From assembly GCF_017301735.1 (NCBI RefSeq), contig NZ_CP071090.1, forward strand, positions 2,966,001-3,030,000: DNA of 64,000 bases, written 5' to 3'. The notes below the pieces were generated by a model. That model did no database searches. It was not told the DNA's origin and saw nothing but the letters and a program-made list of their open reading frames with translations. The position numbers and the translations under genes are program-made. Source of the stretch: Pyxidicoccus parkwaysis. GTDB taxonomy: Bacteria > Myxococcota > Myxococcia > Myxococcales > Myxococcaceae. This document shows positions 28,901 through 37,900 of this stretch, in pieces (the first letter of the stretch is position 1; the number at the start of each line of letters is the position of its first letter).

Positions 28901-28956
28901 ACCGAGAGCTCCTGCCGTGCGACGCGCTCGTAGATGTCCCGTTCGGTCTGATTCAT
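22993..28956 (-). CDS. Trans-AT polyketide synthase, PKS-B
   Basis: 1987 residues, 12 bases after the PKS-A stop. Residues 1-30 form a helical docking-like segment (RQELSVEEAMTLLAG). Then come ACP (about 50-120; LGASSAALL, Ser82, with Ser instead of the usual Asp before it), an Ala/Pro/Gln repeat linker (about 140-210), KS4 (about 217-645, Cys391), the KR structural and catalytic halves (about 1060-1260; SGGTRGLG and FSSVSAV...GLSDYALAN), ACP (Ser1375) and KS5 (about 1470-1895, Cys1647). The N-terminal ACP belongs to the module begun by KS3 of PKS-A; KS5 hands over to the DH that opens PKS-C. The C-terminus ends in a disordered tail with LRFEP twice (1950-1954, 1966-1970). KS4 and KS5 keep Cys and both His. 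No AT, ER or MT is present. Expected chemistry: one beta-hydroxyl from KS4-KR. Confidence 0.95.
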   Translation of the reverse strand: MNQTERDIYERVARQELSVEEAMTLLAGLDTGAALPEPHHDTADEPFELRVRGFLEERLRRVLGITGGLPVDRGFMNLGASSAALLGATRELERELGVELFPTIFFEHGTLDALAGYFAENHADRLHELLDAKPGSTAVRTVAAPPPVSVAHAVQQPPAPVKSAAQQAPTPVLPATRQAPAPVVPATRQAPAPVMPAPRTARAAPARERAGRASGPTDIAIVGVSGRYPGARNLRDFWRVLAEGRDCITEIPRDRWDHARYFDPDREKPGGTYSKWGGFLDDVDRFDALFFNISPREAELLDPQERLFLEIAWGALEDAGYTRVGLRRGGIRPEEAGVFVGVMWSNYQLYGAEDARLGRGPLPVSAHWSIANRVSYFFDLQGPSLAVDTACSSSLTALHLACESLRSGDCRLALAGGVNLSTHPYKYLALSQGRFMSSDGRCRSFGEGGDGYVPGEGVGAVVLRTLEDAERDGDHIYAVIKGTAINHGGHANGFTVPNPNAQAALIRRALERSGVEPSTISYVEAHGTGTALGDPIEIAGLSQAFREHMPEGGTCPIGSVKSNIGHLESAAGIAALTKVLLQLEHRTLVPSLHSTPANPHIDFASTPFRVVSEPLEWRRPLRDDGEEVPRRAAVSSFGAGGSNGHVIIEEYVDTRSAAPVSARRELVLLSAKDRERLREHAAHHLEWLAGSPPPLADVAYTLQVAREAMPERLAFLVRDHDELRAKLAAFVEKDELGDGVYAGAETSGTARLRASDTEDQAYVRMLFEGGKLDRLASFWTSGSEIDWGSLRANGGRRVPLPTYPFARERHWIEDVPKQEDSAPRRSEPMPAPERLSAHVREWRAAPLSVASTPLSERRLVVLHDASAPETLRHALATLVSDRLRVIEVGRVSRAASTGLPALDRDDFDAGAALAREVLTQARGIEGVLDFCDLTRADDGGRVEYGRIGFYQGALAERGTAPFLLLHVTAGLLSGDTLAGAPVHGLVTAIAGEYRGVTARSIDVERADIAHETLFALLAAEAERTVASAPGSTADERQVRYRNGQRQAPALREVPLKPALSVAPDRAYVVSGGTRGLGAGFARLLVERGARRLALLGAQALPPRSEWARVAGEDSSDARKVRAILELEARGATVLLYTGRLTDRAALRRFFSEVRASLGPVAGVLHCAGAVSDESPAFLHKTRKGFERVLEPKLEGTHVLTDLLEDERPDFFVLFSSVSAVLPGLAVGLSDYALANSFLDRFAEYQHHRGRTWFRSFNWPSFRDTGFGETTTDAYRSAGLAALSVEQGFALLDGALGIAGAPVVLPAIGIPRLTVDAPPRTASSAPVARTAIVSNGAGGGRAAAYAALVRIFSAELKLAPERFRGDVRFEEYGADSVLIASAVKQIEKVVGAAFEPGFLLEYPTLDSLSALLVERYPERFAGESPAPSVEVPRPLPAQVPVLRTDASAPVSTADVPRPSAEQVPVRRAASPAPVVSASPDRTAPIAIVGMACRFPGAPDKDRFWDNLARGECSIREVPRDRWDPALFYSPEPGPGRTNSKWGGFIDGIDQFDPGYFRINESLAVQMDPLQRLMLETSLLATLDAGYTREELSNRRVGVYVGTRVGNYMGRIEQPEKTTIVGVGQNFIGARISDYFNWRGNNLVVDTACSSSLVSVHLACQALREREIDAAVAGGVDLMLDELTYLTLSAAGALSPDGRCYTFDERANGFVPGEGVGALMLKRLDEAVRDGDRIYAVIRGSAVNNDGRTMGITTPNMEAQVEVIEAALAKSGLSAADVSYVEAHGTGTMIGDPIELKALATVFRRATEARGFCAVGSVKTNLGHLLSAAGIAGLVKTALSLDRKQLPPTLHCERPNPRFAFDQSPFFVNRELRPWSVSSGQLRRAGISAFGFGGTNCHMVLEEHVGPYAPRRTPLPAPVFAKRSYLLPARRPGDAGVPLAAAPAPSAEAPVLRFEPIASAPGEAAPLLRFEPLVTERPGHLSSTGAKAP
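28375..28506. repeat. 33-bp tandem repeat inside the PKS-B linker
   Basis: Four imperfect 33-bp units begin at 28375, 28408, 28441 and 28474, each opening CACGGGGGC(C)GG and the first two continuing TGCCTGACGAGTCGCAGGCA. They encode an 11-residue Pro/Ala repeat (such as PATRQAPAPVV) joining the first ACP to KS4. The period is a multiple of three, so copy-number change would keep the frame. Confidence 0.8.
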
Positions 28957-28968
28957 ACCCGTGTCCTG

Positions 28969-31900
28969 TCAGCCGAGGTTCCGCGCCTGGCGCCCGAGCT
29001 CGAGCGCCCGCTCCGGCGTGAGCTCGCCGCGGCTCAAGCGGAGGAGCAATTCGTGCCGCGACAGGCGCTCTTCACCGGTCCTGCCGAGCCAGTAGGAGCG
29101 CCGCTGGAAGCGCGTTGGAGGAAGGGGGCTGCGCGTCTGTGGAACCCCGTCGCGAATGAACTGCTCCAGCACGACGTGGCAGTTCGTGCCGCCGAAGCCG
29201 AAGGAGCTGATGCCCGCCCGCCGGACGCCGCCCGGCGGAGCCCAGGGCGAGGTGGTCGTATTCGGACGGAACGGCGACTCCTCGAACCGGAAGCGGGGAT
29301 GCGGACGCTCACAGTTCAGGGTGGCGGGAATCACGCCACGTTCCACGGCGAGGGCCGTCTTCAGGAAGGCAGTCACTCCGGCCGCGTGCAGCGAGTGGCC
29401 GACGTTCGACTTCACGCTCCCGAGCGCGCACCACGGCTCCGCCCTCCGGCCGTAGGCCTTGGTCGCGGCGCGAATCTCGATGGGGTCTCCGAGCAGCGTC
29501 CCAGTGCCATGCGCTTCGAGGTACGTCACGTCCGTGGGGACGAGGCCGCTCACTTCGAGCGCCGAGGTGAGGAGCTCCGTCTGGCGCTCCTGGCTCGGCG
29601 TGGTCAGCCCCATCGTGCGGCCGTCGTTGTTCACGGCCGAGCCGGCGATGAGGGCGAGGATGGGGTCTCCGTCGCGCAGCGCCGCTTCGTAGGACTTGAG
29701 GAGGACGAGCCCCGCGCCTTCGCCCAGGACGAAGCCGTTGGCTCGCTCGTCGAACACGTACGAGTTGGGGCTGTCGGTGAGCACGCCCGCGCGCGCGAAG
29801 CCCGTGAAGTAGAACGGGTCGAGGATGATCTCCACACCGCCCGCGATGGCCATCTCCGACTCGCCGGAGAGGATGTCGCGGCAGGCATTGTGGATGGCCA
29901 CGAGCGACGACGAGCACGCCGTGTCGACTGTCAGCGACGTGCCGGTGAACCCGTAGTGGTCCGAGATGCGCGCGGCGAGCATGTTCTGGATGGTGCTCAC
30001 CACCATCCGCCCGGCGACCTCGTCGGGGACGCTGGCCCGGTGCCGCTTGAGGTACGTGCTCTCCGCTCCGCCGATGAACACGGAGACGCGGCGACCGAGC
30101 AGTTCCTCGTTGCGATAGCCGGCGGCATCGAACAGCTCACGGCTCAGCTCCATCAGGAACCGCTGCTGTGGGTCCATGAGGAGCGCGTCCGAGTCGGACA
30201 CGCCGAAGGCCGAGGCATCGAAGAGGTCGATAGCGTCGATGAAGCCACCGAAGCGGATGTGGCGCAGGTCGCCGGGAAGGCCGCCGGCCGTGCGGAAATC
30301 CTGGAGGCGGTCTTCCGGCACCTCGCGCGTGAGGCGGCGCGCGGCGGTGAGGTTGCGCCAGAACTCCTCGAGGTTCGCGGAGAGTGGCTGCCGGCCCGCC
30401 ATGGCGACCACGGCCACGCGTGGCGCGCGGCTGGAGCTCGCGGGAGCAGCGCGCGCGGAGGGTGACGTAACCGCCGCATGCGAAGGAGCGAAGCGAGCAG
30501 CGGATGAGGGACCCGCAATGGATGACTGAAGCGAGGGCTCGGGAGTGAAACGACTGGATGGCGAAGTGGCAGGCGCAGAAGGCCCGGGAGCAAAGCTGCT
30601 CGACGGCGGGGCGCCCTGTGTGCAGGTGCCATGGGCAGTCTCAGCACCGCCCGAGGCGAGCTCGGTGGCCACCCCCTCTTCAATGAGGTACGTGGCGAAG
30701 TCACGAATCGCCGGGTGCTCGACGATGGCGTTCGGCTCGACCGCGCGGCCGAACAGCGCCTCCACGCGGCTGAGGACGGTCATCATCATCACCGACTCGA
30801 CCCCGTAGTTGCTGACCGGCACCTCGGGGTCCAGCTCCGCCACGGCGACCTTCAGGAGCTCGGCGTAGACCGACAGGAGCTCCTTCTCGACTTGCGTGCG
30901 CAGAGCGTCTGTCGGCGCGGAGGCAGGGCCCGTCACAGGTGATGGTGCGGCCTCCTCGGACCGTGGCGCACTCGCCGGACGGGTGGCCTCTTGCGGACGC
31001 CGCAGCACGAGGTCCCGCATCACCACAAGCGCCCGGCCGGAGTCATCCACGAGCGTCACATCAAGCCGCTGGGACTCGTTGCGACGTACCCAGGCCCAGC
31101 ACGCTCCGGACGGCATGCCGTGCAATTCCACCGCGCCCAGTGCGAACGGAAGCGGAGGCTGGCGCGCATCGCCGCCCTCATCGAAGAGCACGAGCGCCGT
31201 CTGGAGGGCTCCGTCAAGCAACGACGGATGGAGCTGGAGCGCGGGAGAAGCCGCGACCGCTGGAAGCTCCAATCGCGACAACGACTCCGAGCCTGCCCGG
31301 TACACCTCGACGATGGACTGGAAGGCAGGCCCGTAGTCGAAGCCGGCCAATTGGAACCGGGCGTAGAGCGCGCTTCGCCCCAGGCGCTCCGCCGCGCGCG
31401 CCTTCAGGGCCGCGATGTCGACGGAGAACGGCGGAGCACCCACTGGAGCGTCGCGCGGAATCCGGCCCCGGGCGTAGACGACGTCGCCGTTCCCACCTGG
31501 CTCGACGAGGGAGAACTCCAGGTCTCGCTCCCCTGGATGCAGGCGGACCTCGAAGCGGCACCCGTCGTCACCCGCGACGATGGGGCGCATCCAGACGAAG
31601 TCGCGCAGAGCCGCCGCGTGCTCACCCGACAGCTCCGCCGCGGCTCGCGCTGCCTCAAGAGAGGCCACGGCCGGGAGCAGCTTCCTTCCTCCGACGACGT
31701 GGTGCGCGAGGAACAACTCCTCGCCGGACAGGGACGTCATGAAGCGCTGCCCCCGCAGCGTCGAGGTGTTCGTGTGCACCAGCGGATGCAGCACGGCCAC
31801 GGTCGCTCCCGTTGGTGCCGCGTCGGGCGCAGTGGGAATCCAGCAGCGGCGGCGCTCGAACGGATAGGTCGGCAGCGCGACACGGCGCCACGGCCGGCCG

Positions 31901-34900
31901 GCGAACAGCACTCCCAGGTCCACCGAGACTCCGCGCACCCATAGCGTGGCGAGCTTGTCCAGGTTGCGGCTCGTGACGAGGCCGCTGATGTAGTCGCGGT
32001 CCTCCTGACTCTCTCCGAGCAGGGTGTCGCGCCGCTCCTTCGTGCTTCCGCGTGTGACTCCCACCGCACGCGAGGGTGCGGAGAGGAACGACTCCAGCCG
32101 GCTCATGAGCTCCGCGCGAGTGCTCGCTACGATGGCGAGGCGCTCCACCAACTCGGTGCGTCCCATGGCCAGCGTCCCTGCGATGTCGCGCAGGGCATGT
32201 CGCGCCGTGTGTTCTGCCGAGAGCGCTCGGTGCAGTCGCCGGGCTGCTTCCACGAGCTGCGGCTCGCTGGCGGCGGAGAGGAAGACCAGCTCCGGCCGCG
32301 CATCATCGGCGGTCGGGATGTTCCAGTCGTCGCGCCACTGCAGGACGGCGTGCGCATTCGAGCCACCCGCGCCGAACGAGCTGAGCCCCGCGAAGCGGGA
32401 GCCCTCGCGCGAGGGGAAGTCGAGCACCTCTTCCGCGACGAAGAACGGCCCCGATGCGAAGTCGATGTCGTGGTTCTTCACGCGGCTGTGGAGGTTCGGA
32501 GGAATCCTTCCTCGCTGCACGCAGAGGGCTGCCTTGATGAGCCCCGCGATACCGGCGGCCGCTTCGAGGTGGCCGATGGAGGACTTCGCCGAGGCGATGG
32601 CGCAGAACTGCTTCCGGCCCTCCGCGCCGCCGTGCGCGAACGCCTGGGTCAGCCCCTGGATTTCGATGGGGTCGCCGAGCGCGGTCCCCGTGCCATGGCA
32701 CTCGATGTAGCCAAGCTCGGACGCGGACACGCCCGCACGTGAGAGCGCCGTCTCGACGAGCTTCCCCTGCTGCCGGGGGTTGGGCACCGTGAATCCGGAT
32801 GCGCGGCCACCGTGATTCACCGACGTGCCGCGAATCACCGCGTGGATGGAGTCACCGTCCGCGAGCGCCTGCTCCAGCGGCTTGAGCAGCACGGCGCCCA
32901 CGCCTTCACCCGGCACGTAGCCCGTCCCGCCCTCGCCGAAGCTCCGGCAGCGCCCATCCGTGGACAGGAAGCGGAGCTGCCCGAGGTACAGGTACTTGTC
33001 CGGATGCAGCGAGAGATTCACGCCACCTGCGAGCGCCATGCGACACTCGCCATCGAGGATGCTCTGACAGGCGAGGTGCACGGCGGTGAGCGACGACGAG
33101 CACGCCGTGTCGAGCGCGATGCTCGGCCCCGTGAGGTCGAGGAAGTACGAGACGCGGTTTGCAATCTGCCAGTAGAGCGAGCCGGGCCCCGCATAGCGCC
33201 CCTTGAAGGTGCCCTGCTCGGCGGTGATGACCGAGTACTCGTTCCACATCGCGCCGACGAAGAGGCCGACGTTCGCCTCGCGCAGCAGTTTCCGGTTGCC
33301 GTAGCCCGCGTGCTCCAGCGTCTCCCAGGCGCACTCGAGGAAGAGGCGCTGCTGCGGGTCCATCTGCTCCGCCTCGCGGACGGAGATGTTGAAGAAGAGC
33401 GGGTCGAACTTGTCGACGTCCTCGATGAACCCGCCCCAGCGTCCGTACGTCGTGTCCGCGTGTGTCGGGTCGGGATGGAAGTAGCGGCGGTAGTCCCAAC
33501 GGTCGGCGGGAATCTCGGTGATGCAGTCGAGCCCGGCGAGCAGGTTGCGCCAGTAGACCTCGAGATCAGGCGCCTTCGGGAAGCGCCCGCTCATGCCGAT
33601 GACCGCGATGGCCCGCGCGGGGAGGGATGACGTGGACTTCGTCGACCGGGACGGCGTCTCCACACCGGGCGCGGGCACGGCGGGAGTGCTCGTGCGCTGG
33701 GAGCGAGAGGTGAGGTAGACGGCCAGCTCGCGGAGGTTGGGCCGCTCGAAGAGGAGCGTCGGCGAGAGGCCGGCGTACCTCTGGTCCAGCTCCCGCATGA
33801 TGTCCTTCACCATGACGGACTCGACGCCGAGGGCGAAGAACGACTCCTCGCGGTCCACCGCCGAGGCATCCGCGCCAATGCGCTTCGCGATGAGGCCGGT
33901 GAGCCAGGCTTCGAGGGCCACGGGGTCGCCCGGCTTCGCGGCGGGCTCGGAGGCGCGAGTGTCTGCGGTGGGCGTGGGCACCACGGGCGCGGGTGGCGCG
34001 TCCATGGCGGCAAGCCGTTCACCGAAGGGATGCCCGTCCCCTGGACCGAGGACGAGAACCCGCTCCTCGGGGCCGGTCAGGGCCGCATCGAGCGCCTCGA
34101 AGGCGGGAGCATCCTCGAGGAGCGTGATGCCGCGTGCGGCGAGCTGCTCGATGGCCCGCTCATCGCGGCCCATGCCGCCCTCCGCCCAGAGGGTCCAGTT
34201 CAGGGCCAGGCTGCGCCCCGGACGGCCTTGGGCCCGGCGGAAGTCCATGAACGCATCGAGGAACGCGTTCGCCGCGGCGTAGTCGACCTGGCCGACGTTG
34301 CCGACCTCCGAGACGACCGACGAGTAGACGATGAAGAAGTCGAGCGGGTCGTTCGCGGTGAGGTCGTCCAGCAGCCACGCTCCGAGGACCTTCGGCCGGA
34401 GCACGCGGTCGAACGAGTCCGGCTCCTTGCTGAAGATGAGCCGGTCCGCGAGGACGCCACCCGAGTGGATGACTCCGTGGATGGGCCCCAACTCCTCCCT
34501 CACCCGAGCGAGGGTCGCCGCGAGCGCGTCATGTTCCGTGACGTCGGTGGAGAAGTAGCGGACGCGGGCTCCGGTGCCGCTGGCCTCCAGCTCGCGCACG
34601 GCCTGCTCGATTTCCGCCGACGCGGCGGAGCGGCCCACCAGCGCGATGCGTGCATTCCGCGTCCGCGCGGCGATGTGCGCGGCGGTCTTCCTGCCAATCC
34701 CGCCGGCACCGCCGACGATGACGAAGACGCCGCCGTCACGATAGGGCGCGTCACCCCAGCCGAGCCGCGCACGCGCGACGCGGGGAACGAATCGGCGACC
34801 GCTCCGCCACGCGACGACATGCTCGGAGCCGGAGCTCGCGAGGCATTCCGCGCGAAGCGTGCGCAGGAGCGCGACGTCGTCCGTGGCACGCGACTCGAAG

Positions 34901-37900
34901 TCGACGATGACTGGACGGAGCTTCTTGTATTCGAGCGCAATGGTTCGAGCCGCGCCTGCCGTGCCCGCCGCTGGGTACCCAGTGGCCGAGTCGCCCGGGG
35001 TGACGGAGAATGCGTCACGGAGCGCGACCGCGATTCGCACGGACTTGAAGCGCGAGGCTCCCGCCGCCTTCGCGAGAAGGAAGAGTGCTCGTGCTCCATG
35101 GACCTGCTGCCGCCAGAGGTCCGACGCGCTGGAGGTGGGCTCCGCAGCCGACGCGAGGAGGAAGTAGATGCAAAGCGGTCCTTCGAACGTGCCGAGCTGC
35201 TCGGCGGCACGGCGCAGGAGGTGCATCCAGCCAGCAGGGTCCTCGGGGTTGAAGTGAAGCTCTCCAGGACGACCGTCCTTGGAGGCACGCGCCACGAGCA
35301 CGGGGCCGTCCTCCGCGAGGATGCGCCCGAGCGTCTCGCCGTCCACATGAGGAGGCAGGACGAGGAGCGAAGCGCCTCTGGGCGAGGACACGGGCGGTGC
35401 ATCGCAGGCCACCCAGCGAGGCGCGTACAGACCGGCGCCGTCGATGCTCTCGGGCGGGCTGTGAAGCGAAGCGCCTCGGTGCGAGGGTGAGTAGGGCGCA
35501 TTCGAGCCTGCGCTTTCGCTCCGTGATTGGGAGGCACCATCGCGGGCGCTTCGCTCATCGAGAAACCCGACCGGCACGCGGCGGAAGACCACGCCTTCGA
35601 GCTCCAGCACAGGTGCACCCGTGGGCGAGCGCACGAACATGTCGGCGTGGAGGTCTCCACCACGCGGGTTCACGGTGTCGTTCGCGAGCTCCACCGTCAC
35701 CGCGCCGGCAAGCGGCCCCAGGAAGCGAATCCTCCGGATGAAGAACGGAATGAGCAGCGAGCCCTCCCGCAGCCGTCCGTCCAGCACCGCGAGCGCCACG
35801 CCGCACTGGAGGACACCGTCGAGCAGCGCCGCATCCACGTCTCCAGCATTTGGAGCGCCTTCGAGGCGCGCGACGAGCTTGCCCTCCGACCGCCCGATGC
35901 CGCGGAGCACGCGGAGGCTCTCGCCATAGCCGTACCCCAGACTCGCGAGGCGCGCGTAGAGCTCCGAGGGCTCGGCCGTCGCCGAGAGGAACGCAGGGGC
36001 TGGATGCCCGAAGGCGATGCCCGGCGCGGCCGTGCTCGCACTGAAACCGCCCGTGCAGAGCGCCTTGTCGCCCGCGCGCACGATGAAGCGACCGGACGGC
36101 TCGGTGTCGACCGTGTAGGCCAGCGCGTCCTCGACCAGGGCGGGCGTGTGAAGCGAGACCTCGTGCAGCGCATTGGCGCCCGGCAGATGCCGGCGCGCAG
36201 CCAGCAGCACCGCGCGCATGAGCGCGGCACCCGGTGCGAGCAGTCGCCCCGCGATACGGTGGTCCCGGATGATCGGGTCGGACGCACGCCAAGCGCCGTT
36301 GCTCGTTCCTGGTGCGGCACTGCCGTTGGGTATGGCACTCCCGCTGTTACCCGGTGCGCCATCGCTCGGCCCTGGTGCTGCACTGACGACCGGCCCCAGG
36401 TCCTTCACGCTGACGAAATCCGTGCTCGTGGAGCTCATGGCGGTGGACCTCGCTGCGTCGGCGCTTGGGCGCGTGTCGTCGACCCGGGGCGGCGGGAAGT
36501 GCGTCCCGTCGAACACGTAGCCCGGCAGGCGGAACTTCTGGTGCGGACGCCCCTCCGCGTACCGGGCCCATTCCACGTCCAGGCCCCCTCGCCAGAGGGC
36601 AAGCAGTGCCCCGAGCTTCGAGGCCTCGGCACCTCCATCGAGCGCGATGACATGCGCCGGAACTTCGAGAGGCTCGGGAGGGCTCCCGAGGCAGACCACC
36701 GGTCCCGTGACACCCGGCAGCAGGCCTTCGCGTCCGAGGCAATGACCGAGCAGCTCGGAAGCGGAGAGCGCCCCATCCGCGCCAGCCATCGGCGTCCCAG
36801 GGCCTCGCGCCGCCGAGCAGACCTCGACCTTCAACCCACGATTCAGCCGACGGGCGAGCTCGCTGGCGGTATCGCCCAACAGCTTCGCGTCGGGCGCGCA
36901 CAGCAGTCGCGCGACCTCGTCAGGCAGAAGCAGCTCATCCGCGACCAGCTCCGCGAGCTCGGCGAGCTTCGCGTCACCGGGCTGCGGAAGCTCACCCAGT
37001 GACCACTTCCGCTCCAGCCGCAGACGGCTCACCGCGAGGACAACCGCCGCGAGGCGTTCGTCACCGGGTGGAGGCCCATCGAGTAGCGACTCCAGCGTAC
37101 GGCCCACAGCAGCGAGCGGATGCCTCCACTCTTCCAGGTGACGTGAGAACGTGTGCTGCGTCCCGAACAGGAGCCGCGCCTCCGCGGCGGCCCTGCGCAC
37201 GCCCTCGCCATCCACCTGGAACCCGGAGACGAGCCCACGCAGCATCGAGGCGTCCGCCTCCCACGGTTCCAGCACCTCTCCCGACACGGGATGGATACAC
37301 GGCCGCCGGGGACGGCGAAGCGTGACGCGAGCACCGGCGGCACCAGGGAGCAGCGCCCGCAGCGCTTCCTCGAAGGGCAGGGCGCCCGAAGCCACGAGCA
37401 CAGCCGCCGTGCTCCCAGCGAGCAACCGGTACGACAGGCCCGCCTGCGCCAGGCTCTCCGCGAGGGCACATTGCACGCACAGCGCCAGCGCCGGACGCAG
37501 CTCCGTCGGCAGCGAATCCCCCAGCGCGAGCAGCGCCTCCACGGAACCCCAGCCGCCCCGTTGGACGAGTGGCGCGGCGAGCCGCTCGAAGGCCACGGCG
37601 AACAGCGGGTCGCAGCCGTGCAGCTCGCGCGCGGCGGCAAGGCCTCCAGCGGGGACATCGCCGAAGAAGAGGGCAGGGGACTCCGCCGTGCCAGCAGGCG
37701 GCGCATCCTCCGTCGTGAGGGCCATCACCAGCTCGGCCGGCGTCCGGACCACCGCGCCGAATCGCCGCTTGAAGGACCGCCCCGTCTCCTGGAGCGTCAG
37801 GCATGCATCACGAAGCGCCGCGCCATCGAAGTCCTTCGCGCGCACCCGCTCAGCCCACCTCGCCTTCAGCTCGCGAAGGCTCGCCTCGGTCCTCGCGGAG

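Noticed and set aside
28940-28990. Transcription start between PKS-A and PKS-B
   Set aside because: Only 12 bases separate the genes; PKS-B and PKS-C overlap by 4. Co-transcription is more likely.
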